Part shown: piece by piece, positions 1-10,021 of the stretch
Numbering within the stretch: position 1 is the first letter of the stretch
Layout of the letters: every line of letters begins with the position of its first letter
Source: Trichuris trichiura
Lineage: Eukaryota; Nematoda; Enoplea; Trichinellida; Trichuridae
Reading direction: 5' to 3'
DNA: 64,000 nucleotides
NCBI GenBank assembly: GCA_037903355.1
Contig: JBAJFE010000038.1
Coordinates: forward strand, 2,666,001-2,730,000
Program-made: the position numbers and the translations under genes
The notes under the pieces: generated by a model
Told to the model about the DNA's origin: nothing
The model's input: the letters and a program-made list of their open reading frames with translations, nothing else
Database searches by the model: none

Positions 1-800
1 ACCAGTTGTCGACGTAGAAATGATCGACAATTTGCGAATGAATTAAACCAGCGGCGTCTCCAGCATCCCTAGCTGCCTGTCGTAAGGCGTAGGCGCACAC
101 ACGTGGAGATGATGTCGCACCAAATATCTGGACGTTCATTTGGTATTCACGAGGCTCTTCATGAGTTCCGGGATTCCGCCAGAAGAAACGCAACGCTGAA
201 ACGTCTTCTTGTCGTACTCTGACTTGGTGAAACATTTTGACGATGTCGGCGGTACACGCATAACGGTAGTGGCGGAAACGTAGCAGTACGCCAACAAGGA
301 TTGCAAGAAAATCAGGCCCTTTCAACAACTCGGAATTAAGCGAAGTGCCCCGTGATTTAGCAGCAGCGTCAAAAACGACGCGTAATTTATTTGGTTTGTT
401 GGGGTTCAGAACCGGATGATGTGATAAGTACCATGTTCTGCCGATAGGTCTGACATTTGCTTCTTCGGCGGTTAAGACATTTGCGTGATCGTAACTTAAA
501 TATTCCTCTGTGACGGCGACGTACTTGCCTGCGAGGTAAGGGTCGTTTATCAGCCGACGCTCTAGGGCATAGAAGCGTTTCAAAGATGTCAGACGGTTGT
601 CCGGAAGTTTAGGGTGATCTGTTTTCCATAGTAAGCCAGCTTCATAGCGTTCTCCTGTGAAGCGAATTGTCGTCTCCAGAATTCTTAAGGCGCGTTGCTC
701 ATCCGGACTTGCGGTGTTGATTTCCTTTGGCTGTATGCCGAATATATCAACGTCGAACAGGCGTTCCATTAGTTCGCTTAAAGCTTGGTCGGTTCGGGTT
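1..800 (-). pseudogene. BEL/Pao reverse transcriptase, runs off left edge
   Basis: Open minus frame without a start codon inside the window. It reads LSELMERLFDVDIFGIQPK, then ERRLINDPYLAGKY, TWYLSHHPVLNPNK, LRVVFDAAAKS, then YACTADIVKMFHQV and finally HFYVDNW at the window edge. TWYLSHHPV, VFDA and the catalytic Asp in ADIVKMFHQV are RT motifs of the BEL/Pao clade. YVDN sits where the YVDD box is expected, so the second catalytic Asp appears as Asn, a form that also occurs in some BEL elements. No stop was seen from about 790 down to 1. Confidence 0.85.
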
Positions 801-1190
801 GTTAGCGAGAGTTATGCCGAGGAATTTTTTAGTATGCGTTTCAACATAAGGGGCAAATGGGCCAAATAAACACCATCCAAACGGTGTTAGTGTGGCGTGC
901 GGAGAACGTAGTCGATCAGGGTCGGTTCTGTACTGGATTACCTCATGTGCGGAAGGATTGACAATGCCGATAAGAACTGTCACTTCTCTACCCGCGAGAG
1001 GTAATTCGCGTTCAATGTCTCGCAAATATTCGAAGCGGCTCACAACATCTTTGATATCAACGGGTTTGCGGTTCAAATGCAGCTTCGGAACTGCATAAGC
1101 GTCGTCGACGTTTAGTTCGAATAACCCATCCTGAGAACGAACGGTGAAGGAAACGCGTCGAACAGTGAACGTCGGATCATTTGCGTGGAA
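747..1190 (-). pseudogene. BEL/Pao protease-region (DUF1758) fragment
   Basis: Continuous frame upstream of the annotated ATG at 1076: FTVRSQDGLFELN, then NVDDAYAVPKL, then VLIGIVNPSAHEV, and ending near FLGITLANN. In BEL elements this segment lies between the zinc knuckles and the RT and belongs to the DUF1758 peptidase module. The expected N-terminal catalytic Asp segment is missing between the zinc knuckle and this piece, so an internal deletion plus a frameshift near 1180 is likely. A second frameshift near 795 moves the reading frame into the RT part. Confidence 0.7.
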
Positions 1191-2992
1191 AGTCGTAAAG
1201 CGGCACGACTCGGTTGGGCATTGCAGCCATTCTTACCGCACTGCCGTTTTGAACGGCAATTTCGACTAACGTGATCATTTTCTAAGCAACGATAACAGCA
1301 GTTATTCGCCTTTACAACGTCAGCGCGTTTTTCGATTGGCAATTCACGGAACGTCTTGCAATATGCAAGTCGGTGATGCCAGTGACAAATAACACATAGG
1401 CGACGAGAGAATGCTTGAATGGCCGGCCCGTCAGAGATAGGCGATCGTTCGACAGGTTGAGCCACGGTGGTGTAGACGCCGGGGCGTCGAAACCGTTGTC
1501 CGGCATGTCTATGCTTGATTTTATTCGCATCGTCAATGTCTTCGCTTACCGCTTCAGCGGCCTCCCTACGCATTTCGAGCCAGTCAGAGAGGTCCCGCAA
1601 ATTCGGTCGTCGTTGATCGTACTTTTCCACCACGTGTCGTCCCTAGTCATCTCTGAGACGGTCCGGCACCTTCTTCACGGCAGCCATGAGATTACCAGCG
1701 GATTCAATTTCTACATGATGATTTCCGAGAGAGAGAGTGGCGACGATGCCTTGCAATTCATTGCAGAAGGAGCGTAAGCCCGGCAAATCAAAGTCCTTCC
1801 AGGTTGGTAGCCCTTCAATAGATTTCAAGCAAGCGTGTATGATCCTTTGCGGATTTCCATATCTGCGCTCGAGTACGCGCATTAATTCTTCGTAACATTT
1901 CGGGTTGCACAGATATTTTGAAACTGATCTTTTAACGTCGTCGTCGAACAGCTCACGTAATATGTTCAAGCAGTCTGTGTCGGACTCCAAAACGTAATGC
2001 ATAGATTGACGGAACGACGTGATGAACATCGGCCAGTCTCTGGTTTTGCCGTTAAATTTGGGAATCTCCAGTTTGGGCAAACGACTTGCAAGGAGTGAAT
2101 GACATGGATGTGACAACTGTATTGGCTGGGCGGTGGGAGCGGATGATCGATGTCCGTCACATTTGTCAGAAGTAAACGGCCTTGGAGCCAGGTACGGTTG
2201 AGTCACGTCGGCAGGTAGCGCTGCATTGACATCGGTGGGAACAGCGGGACCTATTGGCAAAGGTCGTTGGGCAGGAGAAGACCGGTTCGGCGCGCAGGAG
2301 GTGGTCTGAAGAACGTCGTGTGAGTGAGACGTTTCATCTTTCTTGCGTGCCCCGTTTACAGATAGCCAATGCTGAACCGTATCATCATAGGAGAACGAAC
2401 GAGTGCGGTGTGCCTGCGGCTCGTCATCTCCATAAATTGAGCGTTCCTGTTCGTCCAACACATCAATTTCTCGCTTAAGAACTAACTGTTCCTGCTCTTC
2501 CCTGAAACGTTCCTGTTCATGTGCCACTTGAAGCTGCTTCTGGCGTTCAGCTTGCTCATGTTCAAACTTGAGCCGTTCTAGTTCAATCTCCAGAGCCTTT
2601 CGTTGGCTATAACGCGCAGCCGCGGCGGAGCTTCGACTGGAGATGACCGAACTTGCATCGTCTGCTCTTTGGAGGAGATGGTGATTGACGCGTTCGCGAC
2701 AAGCGGCAGATATGGACAATAAATTCTCACCCTGTTTAGTTATTCCTTCGAGATCATCGTCGGTAGTCATGAACGATCGCATACTGTCATTACATTGCAG
2801 GCACAGATCAGTGAGGCTATTCAACTCTGTGACTAAGGAGAAGAGTTTTGAACGGCTCAGACTGCTGCGTATATGCGCGTCGATTTCTTTTACCATGTTC
2901 GTATGCCGGATCTTCAACCTTCTTCTTTCCCTGCGTCGCTCGTCGAGGCTTAAGTCGTTGGCAACGGTTTCAGTCGACTGACTTGCTGCCAT
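1112..2992 (-). pseudogene. BEL/Pao gag polyprotein (DUF1759 plus zinc knuckles), one internal stop
   Basis: Capsid-type protein of the retrotransposon. It begins at an ATG at 2992 and runs 449 codons. A charged coiled-coil stretch rich in E, R and Q lies around residues 110-195. The DUF1759 core follows, with LPKLEIPKFNGKTRDWPMF near residue 310 and LERRYGNP near residue 375. A single TAG at 1643-1645 interrupts it, and the same frame resumes as MVEKYDQRRPNLRDLSDWL. The continuation holds the CVICH and CYRCLENDHVSRNC zinc-knuckle cysteines typical of BEL gag. Because the frame is continuous across the TAG, this looks like a simple nonsense mutation, not a domain boundary. The knuckle part ends early by frameshift near 1180. 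Confidence 0.85.
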
Positions 2993-3380
2993 ATTCGGTC
3001 GGGGTACGGTGAGTTAAACATAAAGCGGTTGCCTGCCACTCGGTGATTAACAGTTGCCGGTACGTTGTTCATAATGGCTGCAAACCCAGTCAGCAAAGAG
3101 CACACGGTAATCGCAAACGTTTCCCGGCCGACGCACCAGTGGTTGCGACTGTAATGTGACTCGGAAGCGTGCTAACCGTTTAACGCGGAGAGAAGAAAGT
3201 TAAAGTCGTGCGTCGAGACCTGATAAACAGAAGAGAGAGAGGGGTGGCTAAGCGTGTTTAAATATGGGAGTCATACGGCGAGAAGACCTGAATAATAATG
3301 GAGAACCTGAAAACCTGAATAATAAATAGGGTCGGTCGACGGGGGACGGGTGAATATGGATCGCATGTGAGGGGGCCATA
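2993..3380 (-). promoter_or_regulatory. Probable BEL-1 leader/LTR region
   Basis: Non-coding stretch directly upstream of the BEL-1 gag on the minus strand. It holds a TATTTAAA-like box around 3260 and AT-rich sequence with repeated AATAATAA near 3290-3330, as expected for an LTR and 5' leader. I could not fix LTR boundaries because the partner LTR lies outside the window. Confidence 0.35.
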
Positions 3381-3382
3381 AA

Positions 3383-3984
3383 TTATATTTTATTGCTAGA
3401 GGCAACAATGGTCGTTTTGTAGTCACCGCAAAGGCTTACGTCTCCTGTTGGTTTGATTAAAGGAACAACTGCGGTTGACCGTTTGGAATTTGCGATTGGC
3501 TCTAAGACTTTCTCTTTGAGCAGACGCTTGATTTCCGTTTGTATCCTTGGGCGGATAGCTAAAGGCACATTTCAGGCCCTCCGTCGTATTGGCAGTACGT
3601 CAGGGTCTAAGGCAAAGCTACCTTCGGTCCCTTGTAATTACCCAGATCTTCCTTTAAAACAACCGAAAACTCCTCCAACAAGGATTTTATAGTGACGTCG
3701 GATTGAGTCTGGTTAACTCCCTGAATACGCAGGCCTAAAGGAGAGAACCATTGGAGCCCTAAGAGGCTTTCCCCATCTGTTTCAGTGATGAGTAGTCACA
3801 GTTTCGCCGTGTAACGTTTGTATGCAACCTTGACTTCACAGTAGCCCTTGAGTTTTACCGCGTTTTTCTGGAAATCACGGATTCGCAAACTGAATGGTCG
3901 GATCAGTGGTCCCTTTCTTGGCCATAACTTTGCATACGTTTCTGTCGAGATGACGGAGAAGTCGCAGCCAGAGTCGACTTCCAT
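3383..3984 (-). pseudogene. Gypsy-A protease and N-terminal RT
   Basis: The frame from 3984 opens with MEVDSGCDFSVIS, the DSG aspartic-protease active site. A shifted frame continues with GESLLGLQWFSPLGLRIQG and LLEEFSVVLKEDLG, the linker that precedes gypsy RT. The RT start is seen at 3568-3383 as PLAIRPRIQTEIKRLLKE and VSLCGDYKTT. Stops and frameshifts near 3620 and 3570 separate the blocks. The sequence after LCGDYKTT no longer resembles RT, so the element is truncated there. Confidence 0.78.
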
Positions 3985-3987
3985 GGT

Positions 3988-4997
3988 TCACGGTTTGCCT
4001 TCAATGCATACCTTAATGCGAATTTTGGAAGATTTAACCTGTCGCACGTTGTTGAGCGTATTCGCTTCGTTAGGAGATTGATTTACAACATGCGTGGTTG
4101 GCTGGCATGTGCGCGGGAACCGTTTCTTCTCGTAAGTGGGCTTCGTTGTAGACGTCTTGCTTCTGCAGACCTTCGCTATGTGGCCCTTCTTATAGCAGAA
4201 GTTGCATTCTGTATTTCTGAAATTACAGTCTCTGCGGCTATGTGAACCTCCGCAAGAGGCGCAGACGTTCGTCGAAATGCAAGTAGAATCCCTCGGAAGT
4301 ATCCTTTTTGTAGGATTTGCTTGGCGTAACTGATTTGTAATCGGAACGTCGGTGGGAGGCTTTTCAGCTTGCAGCTCTTTCACTTGATAAGCTGCTGCTT
4401 CTCCCGCTTGTACTTTTTTGACAGCGTCGTCATAGCTTAGAGACGTTTCCGCTAGGAGTCGGCTTCGTTTTGACTCATCTCGGAGTCCGTATACCAGCTG
4501 CTCTCGGAGTCGTTCCATTAACGTACTTCCGAACTCACAATCTTCAGCCAAGCGTAGCAACTCCGTGACGTAGGCTGCGATGGATTCGTCCTGCCGTTGG
4601 AAGCGCTTGCAGAAGAGGAAACTTTATAGATTACTGACGTTTGCGGAGTGAAGTGCCTCTTCAACACTTGCGTCAGTTCCTCGAAAGTTTTAGTCGCCGG
4701 CGATTCTGGCGAAATGAGGGACCGCAGGATCGCAAAAGCCGGTAATCCGATGACGGTCAGCAACGTTGCCCTTTTATCAGGCTCCGTGAAGCTGTTCGCC
4801 AGACAAAAGTTTCGATCTGCTCCACATACAGGTCCTACGATGTCGGCTTCTCGACATCGAAGGTGCGACTTGTCCAATGCAGGCCATTGGGAGTTCACGG
4901 CAAGTGATGCAAAACTTACATCGTCGCCAGTTTTGTCTCGTGACCATGATAGCTGTTGGTAATGGGGCAGCGAGTAAGCGAGAGTCACTTTATTCAT
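3988..4997 (-). pseudogene. Gypsy-A gag with two zinc knuckles, frameshifted
   Basis: Two overlapping minus frames, 4997-4518 and 4560-3988, give a gag-like protein. The first contains NSFTEPDKRATLLTVIGL and a TKTFEELTQVLKRHFTP stretch, typical of the gypsy capsid N-terminal region. The second has LREQLVYGLRDE, then two zinc knuckles, CASCGGSHSRRDC and CNFCYKKGHIAKVC. The last is a perfect CX2CX4HX4C finger. A frameshift near 4540 separates the halves. It packages element RNA in functional relatives. Confidence 0.8.
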
Positions 4998-5141
4998 GAA
5001 TTAGGATAAAAAAAAGCGAAAGCTAACGCACGTAATTAGGCACGACTAGCAGGGAGCATTTACCCACCTGGCGGCGAGTAAACTAGGTGCTACTATATGT
5101 ATGAACAGCAACAAAAGACTAGCAGGTTTAGGACTAAGATC
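4998..5141. other. Junction between the two gypsy pieces
   Basis: About 140 bases separate the integrase end of piece B from the gag start of piece A. This is too short for an LTR, and no TG...CA terminal repeat was recognised. Nothing coding was seen. Confidence 0.4.
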
Positions 5142-6440
5142 TTAAAGATCACTGTTACTGTAGCAGGCATTTATGACTTTCAAGACATAACATCTACCCC
5201 TGGACGGCCCTGCGAAGTCGATATGCACCCGCGACCATGGGTCTACCTCTTCAACCAGCCACGAATGTATCGGTTCTCTGGGCGGTAAGTGACGTACTGA
5301 CTGGCACGTAGAGCAGTGGAAAATCATGTTCTCAGTGGCCGAGGCCATACCAGGCCAGCACATGTACGAACGCACTATCGCCTTCGTTGCCGCTACACCC
5401 TGATAGCTGCGGTGCAGCATCCTGATTTCCTGTCGCAGCTGCGACGGAACGACTACGCGACTAACGAAAAGGATGCAATCCCGCTGCAATGAGAATGCAT
5501 CTCTTTTGGAAATGAACGGGGTAATTCCGCGGAAGGACATTTATGTGGCCACCCTGACATAAGCCAGATCTGCACCTTGGACAAACTCGGATCCCTCGTT
5601 GTAGCTAAGGCGATGTCCTTGGGTGAGACGGGACCGTAAGGTTCTACCTCCAACATGACAACTTCAGGCGGCATCTGTTCAACACAAGCGGAATCATCTT
5701 TGACTGGCAGTCGGCTTAATGCGTCCGCGGGTTCCATCAATTTCCCTTGGAGATAACGTAGTTCATAGTCTTAGCTGCTCAAAATCAAAACTCACCGCGG
5801 CATACGCGGGGACAAACAATCTTTTATGGGCTTACCCTGTTGTAAAAGACCCAAAAGCGGCTTATGGTCCGTGAATATGGTAAACTTCCTACCCAAAACA
5901 AAACGCCTGAATTTTTGGACCGCGAACACAATCGCAATCCCTCTCGATCGACCTGCGCATACTTCTGCTCTGACGGCTGAAGCACGCAAGACGCAAAGTA
6001 AATGGACTCGTGAGTGCCATCTGCATTTACATGCTAAAACCGCTCCAATTCTTATAGATGAGGCATCGCAACTTATCGCCACAGGTCGGTTAGAGTCGTA
6101 GTGCGCTAAGACATCGAAGACGAGAGAGATTCCTTCATTCGCTGAAAAGCGTTCTTCTGCTTCGTTCTCCAATCCCGTGAGGCGTTGTCTTTCAGAAGTT
6201 GATACAAAGGAGCTAAGACGCCTGCTCTGTTGGCTAAGAGTCGATCACAGAAGTTAACCAGACCAAGGAAGGCTTGTTGTTCCGCTTTGATTTTGGGCAC
6301 AGGGGCCTTCCTAATTGCTTGCACCTTATCTTCTGTGGGAAAAATTTTTTTTAGAGAGATTTTGTGGCCGAAAAATACAACTTCGTTAGCTGCAAAGACG
6401 CATTTTTCACTGCTTAACCTTGACCCCGCTTCCTTTAGAC
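5142..6440 (-). mobile_element. Ty3/gypsy retrotransposon piece B (RT end-RNase H-integrase start)
   Basis: Minus-strand gypsy fragment with the RT thumb (6440-6110), RNase H (6172-5792), the integrase linker and the H2C2 zinc domain (5740-5142). The high-coordinate end is cut by hAT-A1, which inserted within RT at CTTTAGAC. The low-coordinate end stops before the integrase DDE core is complete. Confidence 0.82.
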
Positions 6441-6453
6441 CAGTGTTTCTCAT
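5142..6453 (-). pseudogene. Gypsy-B RT thumb, RNase H and integrase zinc domain, frameshifted
   Basis: Frames in order: 6453-6106 with SSEKCVFAANEVVFFGHKI and FLGLVNFCDRLL (RT connection/thumb). Next, 6172-5792 with VAISCDASSIRIGAVLA and FTIFTDHKPLLGLL (RNase H with catalytic Asp residues). Next, 5740-5453 with MEPADALSRLP. Last, 5540-5142 with LHRSYQGVAATKAIVRS, CSTCQSVRHLPPREP and the start of the integrase core, VHIDFAGP. Several frameshifts separate them. A WPGMA motif and the HX..HX..CX2C spacing support an integrase H2C2 finger. Confidence 0.82.
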
Positions 6454-7925
6454 GGTGGGTCAGGTGCCCCACCAGGGGTACCCTTTTAAAATCCAGAGGG
6501 GCCCAACGCGCCAAGGGGCACATGCCCCACCTAGGATGCCGTGTTGAGGGGCATCGAAAGGTGAGGTTTGAAGGTCAGGTATTGTGCGCACCGGTTAAGA
6601 TAACGCTTCATGCTACGCGTGATGCCGGCTACCCCACAATCCACCACATGAACCAATCACCGCTCGCGAAAATGACCATTCAAAACACGCGGCAGAGGGG
6701 ATTGCACGTTTGTCACCGGCGTTGGGTTGAGTATGGGTAGCTTTCTGCTGAGAAGCATTGAGCGCAGAGCAGATAATTCACATAAGAGAATAGTTGCTCG
6801 CGTTATCAGAATGCGCCATAGTTTTTGTGATATATTTGCACCTGATTTACGACTCAACCAGCAATTAGCGCGTGCTGGCGTAGCAATGACTCTGCTTTAC
6901 AAATTTGTCAACGATTACCATCTCTTGCCCCAACTCTGTGAAAAGTCGACTCTCTTTTTCTTCCCTTTCTTTCTTTGCGTCTATTGCCCACGCAACTACA
7001 ATGCAAGCATACGCGTTAGCGACGGGGAATCACGTGTGCTGCTTACACAGTTTCTGGAGACACTTTCCCTTCACTGTTGCTTTTCTCCTACGTTCGCTCC
7101 AGATTTGCCAGCGCAAATTCAGTAAGCCATATTGTGCTTCGAATGTCATCGCTGCAAGTCGGCAATATACTTGTCTAGTTGATTTTCAGAAGTGACTTTG
7201 CAGAGGCTCAGTCATGGCTCAGGCGGGCAAGAAATGTAGGCAATACAGTAGCGAATACCTGCGCTTTGGTTTCGCTGTTTATGCCTCTTACAGAACATCT
7301 ACCAGTATGTTTGTTGTGCGAAAGAGTTTTCTCAAACGAGTATCTAAAGTTGTCCAAGCTGAAACGCCATTTAATAAGGTGGCACCCGAACATGAGTAAT
7401 AAGGACGTGTCGTACTACCGGGCCCTGAGGGAGATGGTAATGAATAGCTGAAGGCCAGGTTCTCACAGGGTTATCAGCAGTTTTGGCTGCAGAAAGAAAT
7501 CCGGAAGTTGTACCCTGCGTATGGGATGTGGTAGAAAAGTTACTGATTTGTCTTCCTTCATCGAGTCTAGTGGACCGCGCATTTAGTATCGTTACGGAGC
7601 TCGTGACGAAGAAACGCAGTCAGCTGCAAATAGTCATACGCGGCGATCTGCGTCAGCGAATTACCTCGATCGAGCCCAACATCGACAGGTTAGTTCGGTT
7701 GCATCTGCGCGAGCTAAGCAGCTCTCATTGACTTCTCGAAAAACAGATTGCAGAAATAAATTAGTAGAGCTATAGTTGACCTTCTAGCGTTGCAACCATT
7801 TAACCAATCAGAGCGTTGAAATTGGCCAATCAGTGCGCTCGAGGTTGGATAGTCAGAATAGGAGGGTCGGACGCTCGGGAACGTTCCCAGAGGGGCTGAA
7901 ACGGCCTTTCGCTTGGGAAACACTG
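6441..7925 (+). mobile_element. hAT transposon A1, internally deleted, with 8-bp TSD
   Basis: Begins CAGTGTTTCTCATGG and ends TTGGGAAACACTG, imperfect inverted termini of hAT type. It is flanked by perfect 8-bp duplications CTTTAGAC at 6433-6440 and 7926-7933. Coding remnants on the plus strand are a BED zinc finger (about 7200-7460) and the hAT C-terminal dimerisation domain (7483-7731). The middle of the transposase is deleted. It inserted into the RT of gypsy piece B. Confidence 0.93.
7200..7731 (+). pseudogene. hAT-A1 transposase remnant: BED finger joined to C-terminal domain
   Basis: The N-terminal part reads GKKCRQYSSEYLRFGF in one frame. After a frameshift it reads HLPVCLLCERVFSNE and KLSKLKRHLIRWHP, the CX2C...HX4H BED finger of ZBED5-like hAT transposases. 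Directly after YYRALREMV comes the distal part, LPSSSLVDRAFSIVTEL, TKKRSQLQ and DLRQRITSIEPNIDRLV, the hAT dimerisation/insertion domain. The RNase H-like catalytic core (about 400 residues in the family) is missing, so this copy could only be moved in trans. Confidence 0.82.
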
Positions 7926-7933
7926 CTTTAGAC

Positions 7934-8125
7934 CATAGGTTCTCAAACTTTTCGCTCCATAGCCCCCTGTGAACGTTCCTGAGCGCTAGTGCTCCCCAAT
8001 TCTGATTGGTCAATTTTGGGCCCGCTGACTGGCTGAAAGGTAGGACGTGGCGTAGCCGGGAAGTCATTAGGTTCTCAAACTTTTCCCTCCGTCGCTCCCA
8101 TTGGGGAAATTTTTGCAATGCCACT
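7934..8125. mobile_element. hAT-A terminal remnants
   Basis: Two stretches, 7939 on and 8069 on, begin with GGTTCTCAAACTTTTC followed by CCCTCC or CTCCATAGCC, and resemble subterminal hAT-A sequence. They abut the TSD of hAT-A1 and appear to be older overlapping fragments. No second TSD was found. Confidence 0.5.
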
Positions 8126-8856
8126 ACTCAAGAGAAAATTTCGCAGAAAAGACTTTTACTCTTTGTTAGGTATAAAACCTCGCGACAGAGGAAATCTACA
8201 CACTGTCAGGTATCAAACCTCACGACAGCGGTAACAACACACACTTTATTGATGCAAAAGGAACGAGCAACCTTCTGTCACACCGAAGCACCGTAACCGT
8301 GTTACTCCAAAATTCTCAGGTTATATCGAGTACGTTCTTATAATCTAACAGCTTATATTTTTATTGATCTGTTCCGTGGCTTGTCCACGACACTTTTCGT
8401 CACGTGGTAGACGTACTATACCACTCCTGCTTTTCCACCAACCATTTTATGATGGGAAAATTTCTGCTTGCCTTTCATATCTGCTCTCACATTTTTCAGA
8501 ACATAAAGTCACATAAACAAGAAGCATTCATTAGCCTTTCCCGAAAAAACAATGTGCGTCTATTTGTTTTTTTACCCACACCAAACAGAATTGTAGTGAC
8601 AAGAAACCAGATTGAAGTGAAAACGCTTAAGCGAAAAGATACAAAAAAAACTATAACGCAAGTTTGCGACTGCACATGAACGGTACTCAATGTGATGGGT
8701 GTGCTTGATGCAGTACGAGCAAGTTGTCTACGTTCGGCTGCATCTTTGTCACCATCAGTCTAAGGTCGCCTCGATTCACTATAACCAGCCAACTTCTCCT
8801 GCTACTTAACATCTCCGTAACCGCGCTGGAATTCGCATTCCACTAGACAATATGAT
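8126..8856. other. No gene recognised
   Basis: AT-rich sequence. Two diverged tandem copies of GGTATNAAACCTC are seen at 8169 and 8211. The short open frames here show no recognisable domain. Confidence 0.4.
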
Positions 8857-8928
8857 GGAAACGCAATAAGGTCGTCGAGCATTCCTCTCAATGCTCTCTC
8901 GACCTACAACCGCAGATTATTTGTCGCG

Positions 8929-9065
8929 AGAGCCACTTACATCTCCGCCGGGTTAAGGAGGCTCTTTACATTCGCCACAACCATACCACCAACCGTGAAA
9001 AAGGACAAGAGGTTAGCTAGGCTTGGGACCCACTGATTAGTAAAACCAAGTGTTGCTCTCTGCCG
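8929..9065 (+). pseudogene. Penelope P1 C-terminal coding fragment
   Basis: The frame reads CRESHLHLRRVKEALYIRHN, then NREKGQEVS, a TAG stop, then AWDPLI and ending KCCSLPR with a stop. It aligns by eye with the C-terminus of the longer Penelope protein at 33128-34870 (HLRRIKEALYIQSNSTINRD and QCCALPN). One nonsense codon inactivates it. Confidence 0.85.
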
Positions 9066-9143
9066 CGCTGACCTCGACCCCCATTCCTATTGTTACGTGA
9101 GCCTATATAACACCGATCGGAGAAAAACACCTCCTCCACCACC

Positions 9144-9181
9144 TCACTGACGACGGAACTAAAGCGTTCCGAAAGCTTTGA
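9144..9181 (+). ncRNA. Hammerhead-ribozyme-like motif, Penelope P1
   Basis: Core box CTGACGA at 9147-9153, an extra C, stem II GGAAC/GTTCC (9155-9159 with 9166-9170), GAAA at 9171-9174, minimal stem III AG:CU with cleavage position U at 9178, and stem I TCA/TGA (9144-9146 with 9179-9181). It lies about 80 bases after the coding stop, as in Penelope terminal repeats, which are known to carry hammerheads. The two-base-pair stem III suggests activity as a dimer. Activity is inferred, not shown. Confidence 0.72.
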
Positions 9182-9357
9182 ACATTAAAAAGTTGAGTGC
9201 GTTGATATCTGTACATTTTCTTAATAACGGCTCATCCATCCGTTGGTAGAGCAGTTGTTTTAGTTTAATTACAGATAATAGCACAACGAAAAACGGGAAA
9301 AGCCGTAGACCTTACAACCATTTCAAAAACACCCAGTTTTCAGGAAACGCAATAAGG

Positions 9358-9711
9358 AAGTTCTCTACAGCAGCGCATAACTTGCCGCCTCTTGTTCCAT
9401 AATGCTGTTGAATTTGCCGCCTCCACTTCTGGCGGAGTTGAGCTAAGAAAAACGCCATTGTTCTATTGCGCCCTCCACCCCCATTTGACCTCCTTTGAAT
9501 TTGCCGCCGCCACTTTTGGTAAGGGCGAGTTAAGAAAGACTTTTCTTACGAAGGTCTCTTTGAGAGCCTTCCCGCGCTAGGGATAATTCTGCTTGAGTTC
9601 GTCTTATGTAATTCTTAACGCCCCTGCACGAAGTTCCTATCGACCTTCTGTGCTCTCTCATCGTCCCCCAGGTGCCCACTTTGAGAACCTGTGCTTTAGA
9701 CATTGGAGTAC
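9358..9711. repeat. Merlin terminal and hAT-A terminal fragments
   Basis: Two copies of a TTGAATTTGCCGCC...GGCGGAGTTG-like sequence (9409-9440 and 9497-9530), the second preceded by TTTGACCTCC, match the subterminal part of Merlin elements M2-M4. The end (9650-9705) resembles a hAT-A terminus, CACTTTGAGAACCTGTG, followed by CTTTAGAC. No gene was seen. Confidence 0.5.
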
Positions 9712-10021
9712 GGCGTAAACTCAGGTCCAGTGCTCTGCATGCAAGGACCCGCTAATCAGAATGTCGTTTAAAAGTACCTGCACGCCCTCAATACCTTTCA
9801 ACAATGACATCAGACGTTTAAAAATAGCAGGTGCCGATTTGAGCCCGCAGCCGATTCACCCTGCGTAAGCCGGACGGGGAATTAACAGTAAGAACATTCG
9901 AAGCCCCATCGACTGGCACCTGTAGATATGCATTTCGAAGACCTGGCCTGGTGAAGCATTTTCCTCCAGCGAGTAACGCAAAGGTTTTATACAACGTCAG
10001 TAAAAGGTAAACATTGTTCAA
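9712..10021 (-). pseudogene. Gypsy-C RT palm, frameshifted, YLDD changed
   Basis: The frame 10021-9818 reads FTRPGLRNAYLQVPVD and ASNVLTVNSPSGL (RT motif A region, with RNAYLQ). A frameshift near 9845 leads into SAPAIFKRLMSLLKGIEG, then VQVLLNDILISGSLHAEHW. The expected Y-x-DD box is LLND, so the first Asp is Asn. Both protease and RT have therefore lost catalytic residues. Confidence 0.78.

Larger units (their letters stand above)
1..3380 (-). mobile_element. BEL/Pao LTR retrotransposon 1, right part, degenerate
   Basis: Minus-strand BEL/Pao element read as leader (about 3380-2993), gag (2992-1112), aspartic-protease/DUF1758 region (about 1183-790) and reverse transcriptase (about 800-1), where it leaves the window. 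RNase H, integrase and the 3' LTR should lie beyond the left edge. The order gag, zinc knuckle, DUF1758, RT is diagnostic of BEL/Pao. It carries an in-frame stop in gag and at least two frameshifts, so it is not a functional copy. It is a different copy from the BEL element at 31074-42693. Confidence 0.88.
3383..4997 (-). mobile_element. Ty3/gypsy retrotransposon piece A (gag-protease-RT start)
   Basis: Minus-strand gypsy fragment with gag (4997-3988), protease and linker (3984-3600) and the first part of RT (3568-3383). It is broken by frameshifts and stops. RT ends abruptly after the LCGDYKTT motif near 3400, so the rest of pol is missing here. No LTR was recognised at either end. Piece B at 5142-6440 carries exactly the complementary domains but lies upstream instead of downstream. 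Confidence 0.82.
8872..9342 (+). mobile_element. Penelope-like element P1, 5'-truncated single copy, 15-bp TSD
   Basis: Flanked by perfect duplications GGAAACGCAATAAGG at 8857-8871 and 9343-9357. It contains the last about 45 codons of a Penelope RT-endonuclease, a non-coding tail with a hammerhead-like motif (9144-9181), and the terminal extension ending CACCCAGTTTTCA. It is the only plus-strand single-orientation copy in the window. Confidence 0.9.

Noticed and set aside
4998..5141. A shared LTR between gypsy pieces A and B
   Set aside because: The interval is only about 140 bp, with no TG...CA ends and no second copy in the window.
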